Assembly: GCA_049518415.1 (NCBI GenBank)
Contig: JBEKRX010000011.1
Span: 32,587-96,586 of the forward strand
DNA length: 64,000 nt
Source of the DNA: CAVQND01 sp049518415
Lineage (GTDB): Bacteria; Verrucomicrobiota; Verrucomicrobiia; Limisphaerales; UBA8199
Reading direction: 5' to 3'
Shown: piece by piece, positions 24,910 to 33,005 of the stretch
Layout: each line of letters opens with the position of its first letter
How positions within the stretch are numbered: the first letter of the stretch is position 1
Notes under the pieces: model-generated
Database searches by the model: none
What the model was told of the DNA's origin: nothing
Seen by the model: the letters and a program-made list of their open reading frames with translations, nothing else
Made by a program: the position numbers and the translations under genes

Positions 24910-26130
24910 ATGAAGATTGTCTTAGCTTACTCTGGCGGCCTCGACACCTCGGTCATCCTGTCCTGGCTCAAGGAAAAGTATGACGCGGAGTTGATCGCCT
25001 TCTGTGCGAACATTGGGCAGGAGGAGGAGCTCAAGGGCCTTGAAGCCAAGGCCAGGAAGACCGGCGCCTCCAAGTGTTACATCGTCGATTTGCAGGAAGA
25101 ATTCGCGCGCGACTTCATCTTCCCGATGCTCCAGGCGGGCGCGATTTACGAGGGCCAGTATCTGCTGGGCACGAGCATCGCCCGCCCCCTTATTGCCAAG
25201 GGCATGATTGAAATCGCCCGCCGGGAAAAGGCCGAGGCCCTGGCCCATGGCGCCACCGGCAAAGGCAACGACCAGGTCCGTTTCGAACTCACCGCCGCCG
25301 CCCTGGCGCCCGACCTCCAGGTCATCGCCCCCTGGCGCGACCCTCGCTTCCGCGAGCAGTTCCCTGGCCGCGCCGAGATGATCGCCTATTGCGCCGAAAA
25401 GCACATCCCCGTCCAGGCCTCCGCCAAAAAACCCTACTCCATGGACCGCAACCTCCTCCACATCTCCTTCGAGGCCGGCATCCTCGAGGACCCGTCGCTG
25501 GACGCCTTCGCCCACAACAACAAAGACATGTTCAAGCTCAGCGTCGCCCCAGAGGACGCTCCGGACAAGCCCGAATACGTCACCCTCGATTTCCATAAGG
25601 GCAACTGCGTCGCCCTCAACGGCAAACCCCTCGGCCCGCTGGCCGTGATGAAGGCCCTCAACAAGCTCGGCGGCAAACACGGCGTCGGCCGCGTCGATAT
25701 GGTCGAGAACCGCTACGTGGGCATGAAATCCCGCGGCGTCTATGAGACCCCAGGCGGCGCCATCCTCCATTTCGCCCATCGCCAGATGGAGACCCTCACC
25801 ATGGACCGCGAAGTCATGCACCTGCGCGACTCCCTCATCCCCCGCTACGCGGAGCTGGTCTATTACGGCTATTGGTTCTCCCCAGAGCGCCTCGCCTTGC
25901 AGGCCCTCGTCACCGAAAGCCAGAAAAACATCACCGGCTCCGTCCGCCTCAAACTCTACAAGGGCAACCTCATGGTCGCCGGCCGCAAATCCCCGCTCAG
26001 CCTCTACAACCCCGCCATCGCCACCATGGAAGCCGACCCGACCAGGGCCTACGACCAGGGCGACGCCACGGGCTTCATTCGCTTGAATGCCCTGAGACTC
26101 AAAGTCGCGGCCAAGGTGCATGGGCAATGA
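24910..26130 (+). CDS. argG: Argininosuccinate synthase
   Basis: 406 residues, the normal length. Joins citrulline and aspartate with ATP to argininosuccinate, the penultimate step of arginine synthesis, in the cytoplasm. N-terminal P-loop-like ATP pyrophosphatase motif AYSGGLDTSVIL, then HGATGKGNDQVRFE (citrulline/aspartate site) near residue 115. No other arginine genes are nearby. The gene is bracketed by a ~192-bp direct repeat, so recombination could delete or amplify it. ATG 24910 is unambiguous. Confidence 0.97.
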   Translation: MKIVLAYSGGLDTSVILSWLKEKYDAELIAFCANIGQEEELKGLEAKARKTGASKCYIVDLQEEFARDFIFPMLQAGAIYEGQYLLGTSIARPLIAKGMIEIARREKAEALAHGATGKGNDQVRFELTAAALAPDLQVIAPWRDPRFREQFPGRAEMIAYCAEKHIPVQASAKKPYSMDRNLLHISFEAGILEDPSLDAFAHNNKDMFKLSVAPEDAPDKPEYVTLDFHKGNCVALNGKPLGPLAVMKALNKLGGKHGVGRVDMVENRYVGMKSRGVYETPGGAILHFAHRQMETLTMDREVMHLRDSLIPRYAELVYYGYWFSPERLALQALVTESQKNITGSVRLKLYKGNLMVAGRKSPLSLYNPAIATMEADPTRAYDQGDATGFIRLNALRLKVAAKVHGQ

Positions 26131-26220
26131 GGCCTCTGCCCGCCGGTTTCGCTGCCCGGCGCGGCCGCAACCAAACCGGTGCGGACGCCTGTCTTTGATT
26201 TTGCTGCCCTGAATCCTCCA

Positions 26221-26412
26221 GTACGACGAACGATATGTGTGGGATTGAGGTCTGTAGCGCCCTTTCAGGGCGCGGGGCGGGCGGTGGGAATGAGGTCCCA
26301 GGGCATCGGCCTGCCGGCCTCAGCCCTGGGCTGGGTTCTGGCGGCCCGTTGGGCCGCGACGCAGACGGCGAACGGCGACGCATTCCATCGCTTATCATTG
26401 CAGTCTGACACT
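26221..26412 (+). repeat. REP-bearing direct repeat right of argG
   Basis: Second copy of 24661-24857. GTAG at 26254-26257 leads into the palindrome at 26257-26273. It differs mainly in the segment after CTGGGTTCT, where GCGGCCCGTTGGGCC replaces the TCCCGACGCGTCGGGA palindrome. It ends 4 bp before the stop of the convergent redoxin gene. Confidence 0.9.
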
Positions 26413-26416
26413 GGCT

Positions 26417-27751
26417 CTAAAGCCCCAATTTCCGGAGCGCTTTTGCGGTCCGGTCCCCTTGGTAGCCGTACCACGCGTCCACGATCTTGCCGTCGCGATC
26501 GATGACGTAAGTCATCGGCACGGCCGACATCCCTCCCAGAGTTTCATATCGGGCCACCGCCCGCCCGGCCGCCTCCGAAGTGTCGAGGATGTTCGGGAAG
26601 GTCACCTGGTTCGCCTTGAGATACTCCACCGCGATTTTGTGGTCGTCGGAAGGATTCACTCCCAGGACCACCAGCCCCTGGTCATGATATTTGGCGTAGA
26701 GTTTCTGGAGACTCCCTGTCTCCTCACGGCAGGCCGGTCAGCCACACCGCCATTTGTTGAGCCAGACGATTTGGCCGCGGAAATTGGAGAGTTTGAGCTT
26801 GTGGCCGTCCACGGCGGTCAGTTCGAAATCGGGCGCGGGGGTGCCGGGCTTGAGCAGGCCCTCCTCAATGTTCGGTTGGCGCCACTGCTTCCAGTCCTTC
26901 GGCGCGGACCAGGCGAACCGCTCGTTCGGAATATCCGCGTTAAGCGTCACCTCCGACCACGACTCTTCGGCGATGATGTCATAACTGACCCGCACCACCT
27001 GTTTCAGCTTGCGCGGCAGGTGGTCCTTCTTCGCCAACCACAGATACCAACTCCGCTGATGCTTCATGATGCTCACTTCGACCCCGTCGCACGTCTCCTC
27101 CCCAACCTTTTCGCTGCCCAGGCCCCGGACGCCATCAATGTAAGGCTGAAGCGAATCCGTGTAGCCGTGGAAAGTGCTGGGATCGATGATGGTCATCGCC
27201 AGGCCTGCCCCCAGATAGGCGCTCTCATGGGCAAGCGAATGCCCTCCCAGCGGAGTGCGCTTCTTCATGTAAAACGTGCGCCGGTACTTTTCATACTCCT
27301 CCGCATATTTCCCAGTAAACTCCCATCCGTACCGCGGCTTTTCCCGCGGCCAATAAATCCAGAAATAGTCGCCATCCCCCACCAGAATGCCGCTCGGTTC
27401 GGTGGTGCCGGCGGGCATGGCTTCCAGGCGGGCGTAGTTGGGCTTCTTAAGCCAGATCCTGTAAGTGGCGTGCCCCAGCGTGCTGCCTCGGGCTTCCCAT
27501 CGGTAATCGCTGACCCAGGAGAGGGTGGTGGCTTTGCGCATCGCGTCCACCATCGCCGTGTAGAGGGCATGAGCCGCCGGCTCGTCCTGCAACGATTTCT
27601 CCACCGCATTGGTTTCCTGCGGCCAGGCCCGGCACAGGAGGAGACAACAGGCAACTGCCAACCCGGCCTGCACCAACCCGGCTCTGCGCGGCGCCTGCGC
27701 CCCGCCTGAGCCAACCAACCTGCATTCGCTTTTCATATCCTTAGGGTTCAT
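26417..27751 (-). CDS. Candidate selenoprotein: DUF2092-like domain plus TlpA/redoxin domain with UxxC site
   Basis: One frame runs from 27751 to 26417, broken only by TGA at 26738-26740. Read through, it gives ~444 residues. A membrane segment or signal peptide (LVQAGLAVACCLLLCRA) is followed by a LolA/DUF2092-like region (residues ~50-290) and a redoxin domain (GTPAPDFELTAVDGHKLKLS onward). The TGA falls in W-R-C-G-[TGA]-P-A-C-R-E-E, replacing the first Cys of the CxxC thiol site. Downstream the frame gives a normal thioredoxin fold with cis-Pro (SAVPMTYVIDRDGK). Sec at the attacking position is known in thioredoxin-like selenoproteins. The bSECIS-like hairpin at 26707-26723 supports recoding. 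Alternatives: point-mutated pseudogene or assembly error. Start could also be ATG 27736. It would act as an envelope disulfide/peroxide reductant. Confidence 0.72.
26707..26723 (-). promoter_or_regulatory. bSECIS-like hairpin downstream of the in-frame UGA
   Basis: On the mRNA (minus strand) GGAGAC-AGGGA-GUCUCC: a perfect 6-bp stem with 5-nt loop. The stem starts 15 nt and the loop 21 nt after the UGA, with G as the second loop base. Bacterial SECIS elements are known to have a short upper stem, a 3-14-nt loop with an early G, and the loop about 16-37 nt from UGA. The fit is good; binding by SelB is inferred. Confidence 0.6.
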
Positions 27752-27937
27752 GCAAAAACAAGTTCCGAAGGCGAGGCGTAATTCCAACATTATTCTCTGG
27801 CACCCCTCCGGGGTGCGACCGCCAAGGGGCGCCCTGCCCGGTGGTCGTTCCCCCTTTACCCTGAACGACCACCGGCTACTTTCTACCAACCCTCCGGGTT
27901 GGAGAAAATCGGAATTTGTTTTTGCACGGGCGCTTAG

Positions 27938-29251
27938 TTAGGGCTTTCGTGACACGGCGTCAATTTGGATTTCCTGGCGGTCGCCGACCAGTGCTTTGCC
28001 CCAAATGCGGCAGTCCGGCATTGGGGGCGAATTGGTGAGCTTGATGAGATTGCCGGTAAAGACGACTCTTTGATTCAGGCCGCGGTTGGTGCCGGCGACC
28101 CGGAAGAAATAGTACTGCGCGGCCAAGGGCCCCCCAACGGACGCAGCGGCGGGCCTTGGTTCGCGGGTTGATTCCGAGGCCTTTTCCCTTCTGAGCCGGG
28201 CCGGTTGTTCCGCGGCGGCCGGGCTCGGGCCGACCAGGCCGTTGGTCAACCGCAAGTAGCCGGCATAGACGGAGCCATCGCCGTCAGTAATCCGCATTTC
28301 CCCGCCCGATTGCTCCACTTGAAATGCAGCCAGGACCGGATTCGCCGGCGCGGGCTGGGCCGACAAGCCGTCCTGGACCCTGGCCCTGGCGCTGACGCGG
28401 GCGAAGCGCCGGACAACCGCGGTAGTTTTGTCTGGCTGAGAGGGGCCAAACACTGCTGCGGGCTCATTCTTGGCGTAGCCCAAAGACTGCGCCGTGGCGT
28501 CAGGTGCGGCGGGGGCGCCCACTGGGAGAGCGCTCTTGTCAACGGCGTTGTTCTTGAACTCGACGCCCTCACCGAGTGCGGCCGGCGCGACGATGACGGA
28601 GCCGGCCGCCGCCTGGTTAACCTGGGGTGCGGCTGGGGCGGCGGGCGAGGTGTTCCCGGGGCTGCTCCCGGCCGCCTGGCCGGCGAGACCGTACCGCCGC
28701 AAAAACGCCTGGCTGGGAGCCGGTCCGGACGACCGTGCGAGACCTTGCCCGAGCGCGCCGCGTATTGGCTCCGGCGCCGGCGCCTGGACCGGCCCTGGGG
28801 CTGCCGGCGCCGCCTTCAGGCTCTCTTTCCCGATGGATCGGGACTGGCCAGTCCCGACGCGTCGGGACTCCTTTTCAGCCGGTGGCGACCCTGCCAGCGA
28901 CAAGGAAGGCGGCGGCGGCCTGGCCGCCTCGGCCGCCGGGGCGGCCGGGACCCGACTGTTCCTGGCCAGCATTTGGGGGCTCTTGGGACGATTCAGCCCT
29001 GGCAGCACCACCCTGGCTGCCCCGCCCAGCAGCGCCAACACGGCCAGGCCCCACGCCAGCCGGGGCCAGAACGGCCCCCGCCACCGCCAGAAGGCGGGCC
29101 TGGGACGTTCTGGTTCGCAGAACTGCCGCGCGACCTCGCTTTGGAGCCGACGCCGGGTGGCCGGGTGCAGTTCCAGGGCAGCGCCTGCCTCTTCGCCGCG
29201 TCTCTTGGCATAGGCACGCAACAGTTTTTCGATTGGACGTTCCGGTTCCAT
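27938..29251 (-). CDS. Single-pass membrane protein, probable anti-sigma factor/regulator of the adjacent sigma factor
   Basis: 437 residues, starting 12 bp after the sigma-factor stop codon. A ~75-residue cytoplasmic N-terminal region (IEKLLRAYAKRRGEEAGAAL ... LHPATRRRLQSEV) precedes one transmembrane helix (LAWGLAVLALLGGAARVVL). A long Ala/Pro-rich extracytoplasmic region and a more ordered C-terminus (YYFFRVAGTNRGLNQRVVFT) follow. I see no zinc HxxxCxxC anti-sigma motif, so the role rests on gene order and topology. Two TCCCGA/TCGGGA palindromes (28828-28843, 28851-28868) lie inside the Pro/Ala-rich coding part, as if inserted in frame. Confidence 0.7.
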   Translation of the reverse strand: MEPERPIEKLLRAYAKRRGEEAGAALELHPATRRRLQSEVARQFCEPERPRPAFWRWRGPFWPRLAWGLAVLALLGGAARVVLPGLNRPKSPQMLARNSRVPAAPAAEAARPPPPSLSLAGSPPAEKESRRVGTGQSRSIGKESLKAAPAAPGPVQAPAPEPIRGALGQGLARSSGPAPSQAFLRRYGLAGQAAGSSPGNTSPAAPAAPQVNQAAAGSVIVAPAALGEGVEFKNNAVDKSALPVGAPAAPDATAQSLGYAKNEPAAVFGPSQPDKTTAVVRRFARVSARARVQDGLSAQPAPANPVLAAFQVEQSGGEMRITDGDGSVYAGYLRLTNGLVGPSPAAAEQPARLRREKASESTREPRPAAASVGGPLAAQYYFFRVAGTNRGLNQRVVFTGNLIKLTNSPPMPDCRIWGKALVGDRQEIQIDAVSRKP

Positions 29252-29262
29252 CGCGATGTCAG

Positions 29263-29889
29263 CTACAAGTTAGACGGCAAGGCGGCAGGTTTCTCCCCTG
29301 AAAAAATCTGTCGCGCGATGATTTCCAGCCGGTCCAGGCATTTGCTCAAGCGCGAGCTGACGGTCTTGGGATTCAGGCCCAGCGAGCGGCCGAGTTCCTC
29401 GTAGCTCAGTTCGGCGAAATAGCGCAGTTCGATGAGCTCGCGGCACGGTTGGCCCAGTTGTTCCAGGGCCTGGCGCACCAGCGCGCCCTGTTCGCGGTTG
29501 AGCAGGCTGGCATCCGGGGCCGGGGTGTTGCCGGGTGGGTCCAGCGCCAGGCCTGTCTCCGCGTCCTCGGCCTGCAGCGAGACCGTGGTTCGACCGCCGC
29601 CCCGTTTGGCCGCCTGCCGCCCCTCCCGGAAATCGCGCGCCTTGTTCGCCGCGATCCGGAACAGCCAGGTCTGAAACTGGCTTTGACCCCGGAAGGAGTC
29701 GAGGTTCCGGATGACCGAAAGGAAAGTTTCCTGGCAAATCTCCTGCACGTCCTCGCGCGTAAAGTCGTGCCCAAGCTGGAGAATGAACCGCCCGGCGGCG
29801 GCGTAGTGCCGGTCGAACAATTCGTCCCAGGCGCCGGCCTCGCCCCGGCGGCAGCGGGCCAGCAAATCAGCTTCGGCCTCCGAACCCAT
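29263..29889 (-). CDS. ECF-type sigma-70 family RNA polymerase sigma factor
   Basis: 208 residues. Region 2 (ADLLARCRRGEAGAWDELFD ... VQEICQETFLSVIRNLDSFR, FQTWLFRIAANKARDFRE) and region 4 (LEQLGQPCRELIELRYFAEL, SYEELGRSLGLNPKTVSSRL) are well conserved, joined by a ~50-residue linker. Directs polymerase to a small set of promoters. First gene of a two-gene unit with a membrane regulator 12 bp downstream, the usual layout for signal-responsive ECF systems. The inducing signal is not evident. Confidence 0.92.
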   Translation of the reverse strand: MGSEAEADLLARCRRGEAGAWDELFDRHYAAAGRFILQLGHDFTREDVQEICQETFLSVIRNLDSFRGQSQFQTWLFRIAANKARDFREGRQAAKRGGGRTTVSLQAEDAETGLALDPPGNTPAPDASLLNREQGALVRQALEQLGQPCRELIELRYFAELSYEELGRSLGLNPKTVSSRLSKCLDRLEIIARQIFSGEKPAALPSNL

Positions 29890-29905
29890 GTTGATTCATT
29901 CCAAC

Positions 29906-29975
29906 GAGCGAGCAACCTAGCCAGCGGCCCAAACGACAAGCGAATTAGTGCCATCTCGAACCCGAATTGGAATCA
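29906..29975 (+). repeat. ~38-bp dispersed repeat copy 2, with associated flank
   Basis: GAGCGAGCAAC..AGCCAGCGGCCCAAA followed by GCGAATTAGTGCCATC and CGAATTGGAATC. The same two blocks occur at 34085-34120 and 34260-34299. It lies just upstream of the sigma-factor gene on the minus strand, so it could carry its promoter. The 29976-30086 stretch shows nothing assignable. Confidence 0.65.
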
Positions 29976-30086
29976 GACTCTATTGCAGCACCCTCCGTTT
30001 GAACAGCGGCCACCGCTCTCAGCGCGCCTGCCGTCGTTCCCCCTCCGTTGGGTCGCGCCGACCAGCCGTCCGCACTCTCATGCTGG

Positions 30087-30413
30087 CTACGGGTGCTGCG
30101 AGAAGGCCATCGTGTTGAGGCGGGCCTGGGCTTGCCTGGACAGACCGGTAAGGACCATCGCCACGTGATACCCAGTGTGCTTGTTGCCGGTGCAGGCGAT
30201 CACTACCCCGGTGCAGTGGATGCGCCCCCCGTCGCCCGGCGACCGCAGCGTCAGCGTCATCTCCGCCCAGGGGGAGAAAGGCCTCGGACTGCGGAATTCC
30301 ATGCCGTTTTTGTGGAAGATGACGCAGTCAGGGGAGAGAGACAAGCGGGTTTGACGCGCTTGCACCGTCACGTGATGCAATGAACCGTTGCTATCAGCAA
30401 TTCTCGCGCTCAT
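30087..30413 (-). CDS. Small PilZ-like domain protein
   Basis: 108 residues. The core FSPWAEMTLTLRSPGDGGRI ... HCTGVVIACTGNKHTGYHVA matches the beta-barrel pattern of PilZ-type domains (EMxLxL, GxVV, GYHVAM). The canonical RxxxR c-di-GMP motif is not clear (an R is seen at QTRLSLS), so it may be a non-binding variant. Preceded by a good sigma-70-type promoter whose predicted start lies only about 5 nt from the ATG. It lies downstream of fabH but is separately promoted. Confidence 0.65.
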   Translation of the reverse strand: MSARIADSNGSLHHVTVQARQTRLSLSPDCVIFHKNGMEFRSPRPFSPWAEMTLTLRSPGDGGRIHCTGVVIACTGNKHTGYHVAMVLTGLSRQAQARLNTMAFSQHP

Positions 30414-30424
30414 AGAGCACCGTT

Positions 30425-30452
30425 AGCATAACACAGGCACCAGAAACGTCAA
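30425..30452 (-). promoter_or_regulatory. Sigma-70-like promoter of the PilZ-like gene
   Basis: Minus strand TTGACG (30452-30447), 16-nt spacer, TATGCT (30430-30425). Transcription would start about 30418, nearly leaderless for ATG 30413. Confidence 0.5.
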
Positions 30453-30500
30453 ATTAGCAAATCCTAATGACAGGGTTAGAAACTCGAATATCAGGCCGCG

Positions 30501-31538
30501 CTACCATTCGATCACCGCCGCGCCCCAGGTGAGGCCCGCCCCAAAGACCAGCAGCAGGATCAGGTCGCCGTGCTGCACGCGGCCGGATTGCACGGCCTCG
30601 TCGAGCGCGATCGCCACGGAGGCAGCGGACGTGTTGCCGTATTTGTGGAGGTTGATGAAGAATTGCTCGGGTTTGGCGCCGAGGCGCTCGCGCACGGCGT
30701 CAATGATGCGGAGGTTGGCCTGGTGAGGGATAATGCACTTGATGCGCGAGATGTCGATTTCACACCGGCGGAGGGCTTCGCGGGCGGCCCTCTGCATGGC
30801 CTGGACGGCGTTCTTGAACGTTTCCTTGCCTTCCATGCGCAGGTAGTGCATCCGCGCGGCGACCGACTCGGCCGTGGCCGGACAACGGCTGCCCCCGCCC
30901 GCCATGAACAGCAAGTCGGCCTTTCGCCCGTCGGCCCCCATGACGGCCGTCAGCAGGCCGTGAGTATTGGGGCGGTTCTGGAGGATGGCCGCGCCGGCCC
31001 CGTCCCCAAAGAGGACGCAGGTGTTCCGGTCCTGCCAATCCACGATCGCCGAGAGCTTTTCCGCCCCGATGACCAGCACCGTGTCGTAAGTGCGCGACAT
31101 AATGAACTGCTGGGCCACCTCCAGACCATAGATGAACCCGGAGCAGGCAGCCTCCAGGTCGAAGGCAGCGGCGCCAAAGGCGCCGATCTTCTCCTGCACC
31201 GCGCAGGCGGTCGAGGGGAAAGGCATGTCCGGCGTGATAGTGGCTACGATGATGAGGTCGATTTTGTCCGGGGCAACGCCGGCGCGTTGCATCGCCCGTT
31301 CGGCGGCCCGCGCGGCCAGGTCGGAAGTATATTCGTCTTTGGCGGCGATATGGCGTTCTTTGATCCCGGTGCGGGTCGTGATCCACTCATCCGAAGTGTT
31401 GACCATCTTCTCCAGGTCCGCGTTGGTGAGGACCCTGGCGGGGACATAGGAGCCGACGCCGGCGATGGAGCAGGTGCGGCCCTGGAAGTTGTACTTGGCC
31501 CGTGGGTTTCTGAATCTAGGGGTGGAGGTAGGGCTCAT
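30501..31538 (-). CDS. fabH: 3-oxoacyl-[acyl-carrier-protein] synthase III
   Basis: 345 residues. Condenses acetyl-CoA (or a branched acyl-CoA) with malonyl-ACP to start fatty acid synthesis. Thiolase-fold catalytic triad visible: Cys in DLEAACSGFIYG, His in CIIPHQANLRI, Asn in KYGNTSAASVAI. Typical N-terminus SIAGVGSYVPARVLTN and TSDEWITTRTGIKERHI. Last gene of coaD-yceD-rpmF-plsX-fabH, 33 bp after plsX, all on the minus strand, the widely conserved order linking lipid synthesis to L32. Confidence 0.96.
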   Translation of the reverse strand: MSPTSTPRFRNPRAKYNFQGRTCSIAGVGSYVPARVLTNADLEKMVNTSDEWITTRTGIKERHIAAKDEYTSDLAARAAERAMQRAGVAPDKIDLIIVATITPDMPFPSTACAVQEKIGAFGAAAFDLEAACSGFIYGLEVAQQFIMSRTYDTVLVIGAEKLSAIVDWQDRNTCVLFGDGAGAAILQNRPNTHGLLTAVMGADGRKADLLFMAGGGSRCPATAESVAARMHYLRMEGKETFKNAVQAMQRAAREALRRCEIDISRIKCIIPHQANLRIIDAVRERLGAKPEQFFINLHKYGNTSAASVAIALDEAVQSGRVQHGDLILLLVFGAGLTWGAAVIEW

Positions 31539-31571
31539 GCCGGCAAGGGCGTCATAGCCTTCAAGGGTGTT

Positions 31572-32618
31572 TCAGGGGGAGAGGTCGTTCGCGGCCACCG
31601 GCTCCAGGGCCGCCAGCCGCTCATTGGCGCGGGCGATTTCCCGGGCAATCGTCTGGTTGACCTGCAGGTGGATGTTCTCGGTCGCGACCCGGATGGCATT
31701 GGCAATGGCGCCCTCGCGGGCCGAGCCGTGGGCTTTCATAACGGCGCCGTTGAAGCCGAGCAGGGGCGCCCCGCCGGAGCCCTCGGGGTCCATGCGGCGG
31801 CGGAGGGCGCGGAAAGCGTTTCGCGCCAGCAACGCCCCGAGCTTCCGGCGCGGGTTGGCCCTCAGCTCGCGCTTGAGCAGGGAGTACATGGCCAGCGCCA
31901 GGCTCTCGCAGGTCTTCAGGACGATGTTGCCTACAAAGCCGTCGCAAACAACCACATCGACGCGGTCCTTGAACAGGTCATGGCCTTCGATGTTGCCGAT
32001 GAAATTGAGGTCGAGTTGTTTGCAGAGTTGGAAGGCCTGGAGGGTCAGTTCGTTGCCCTTGGTGTCTTCGGTGCCGACGCTCAGGATGCCCACGCGGGGG
32101 TTGGGGCAGTGGAGGATGGCGCGGGAATAGATGCTGCCCATGATGGCGTAATGGGCCAGGTGCAGCGGCTTGCATTCGATGTTCGCGCCGGCGTCCAGCA
32201 GCACGAATTCCCGCTCCGCCCTGGGCATAATCGTGGCGATGCCGCCGCGGTCCACGCCGGCGATGCGCCCCAGCTTGAAGGTGGCGGCGGCGAAAATGCC
32301 CCCGGTGTTGCCCAGCGAGACCACCGCGTCGGCCTGCCCTTCCCCGACCAATTCCACCGCCCGCACAATCGAGCAGTCCTTTTTCCTCCGCACCGCGGCG
32401 GCCGGCTTGTCGTCCATGGTCAGGACTTCACTGGCGTGCATCACCCGCAGGCGGTGGTCGCGGAATCCGCCCCGGGGCAGGGCCCCCTGGATGGCGGACC
32501 GGTTGCCGACCAGGAACAGGGCGCTGATTCGTTGGTCCAACGCCAACGCCCGTTTGGCCCCTTCAATGACGACCCCGCAGCCGTAGTCGCCACCCATGAC
32601 ATCCACTGCGATTCGCAT
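31572..32618 (-). CDS. plsX: Phosphate acyltransferase
   Basis: 348 residues. Makes acyl-phosphate from acyl-ACP, the donor for glycerol-3-phosphate acylation by PlsY, in phospholipid synthesis. Start MRIAVDVMGGDYGCGVVIEG is the diagnostic PlsX N-terminus, with GNTGGIFAAATFKLGRIAGV and VVCDGFVGNIVLKTCESLAL in the expected places. Lies between rpmF (48 bp upstream) and fabH. Confidence 0.96.
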   Translation of the reverse strand: MRIAVDVMGGDYGCGVVIEGAKRALALDQRISALFLVGNRSAIQGALPRGGFRDHRLRVMHASEVLTMDDKPAAAVRRKKDCSIVRAVELVGEGQADAVVSLGNTGGIFAAATFKLGRIAGVDRGGIATIMPRAEREFVLLDAGANIECKPLHLAHYAIMGSIYSRAILHCPNPRVGILSVGTEDTKGNELTLQAFQLCKQLDLNFIGNIEGHDLFKDRVDVVVCDGFVGNIVLKTCESLALAMYSLLKRELRANPRRKLGALLARNAFRALRRRMDPEGSGGAPLLGFNGAVMKAHGSAREGAIANAIRVATENIHLQVNQTIAREIARANERLAALEPVAANDLSP

Positions 32619-32666
32619 AAGCTGGGCAGCCCGCGCAAGGCTTTGTTCCGGCCGCTTGGGCGCCGC

Positions 32667-32855
32667 TCAGGCGCTGGCGGTGACGCTGATGATCTGGCGT
32701 CCCTTGTAATAGCCGCAAGCGGGGCAAACCCGGTGCGGCAGGCAAGGCGCCGCGCATTGCGGGCAGGTGCTCAGTTGAGGCAGAGTGAGAACGCTGTTGT
32801 AGGCGCGCCGCATGCGCTGCCGGCTGTGCGAAGGTTTACGCTTGGGAACACCCAT
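32667..32855 (-). CDS. rpmF: 50S ribosomal protein L32, zinc-binding form
   Basis: 62 residues with N-terminus MGVPKRKPSHSRQRMRRAY and the two CxxC pairs of the zinc ribbon (CPQC and CPAC, the second followed by GYYKG). Large-subunit component. Separated from yceD by 150 bp containing a probable promoter, and followed by plsX. Confidence 0.95.
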   Translation of the reverse strand: MGVPKRKPSHSRQRMRRAYNSVLTLPQLSTCPQCAAPCLPHRVCPACGYYKGRQIISVTASA

Positions 32856-32973
32856 ATTTGCCTACCGATGTTGAAGAAATTTCTATGTCCATGACTCACT
32901 AAACGCAAAAAACGACCCACCCTGCAACCTTGCCGCGTTAGCACGTTAAAACGTCCAACCATCAAACCACGCC

Positions 32974-33003
32974 AGCATACGTTCAAACCAATCGAAGTTT
33001 CAA
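32974..33003 (-). promoter_or_regulatory. Possible promoter for rpmF-plsX-fabH
   Basis: Minus strand TTGAAA (33003-32998), 18-nt spacer, TATGCT (32979-32974), just past the yceD stop. It would give a ~110-nt leader before rpmF. The leader contains repeated AACGT-type strings. Confidence 0.4.
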
Positions 33004-33005
33004 CG

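Noticed and set aside
26738..26740. Reading the redoxin gene as two genes or as a frameshift
   Set aside because: Both halves are in the same frame, and the downstream half alone lacks the active-site region, so a frameshift or two genes does not fit.
29976..30086. tRNA or small RNA between the sigma factor and the PilZ gene
   Set aside because: No cloverleaf or T-loop sequence found. I found no tRNA elsewhere in the window by eye, though a covariance search was not possible.
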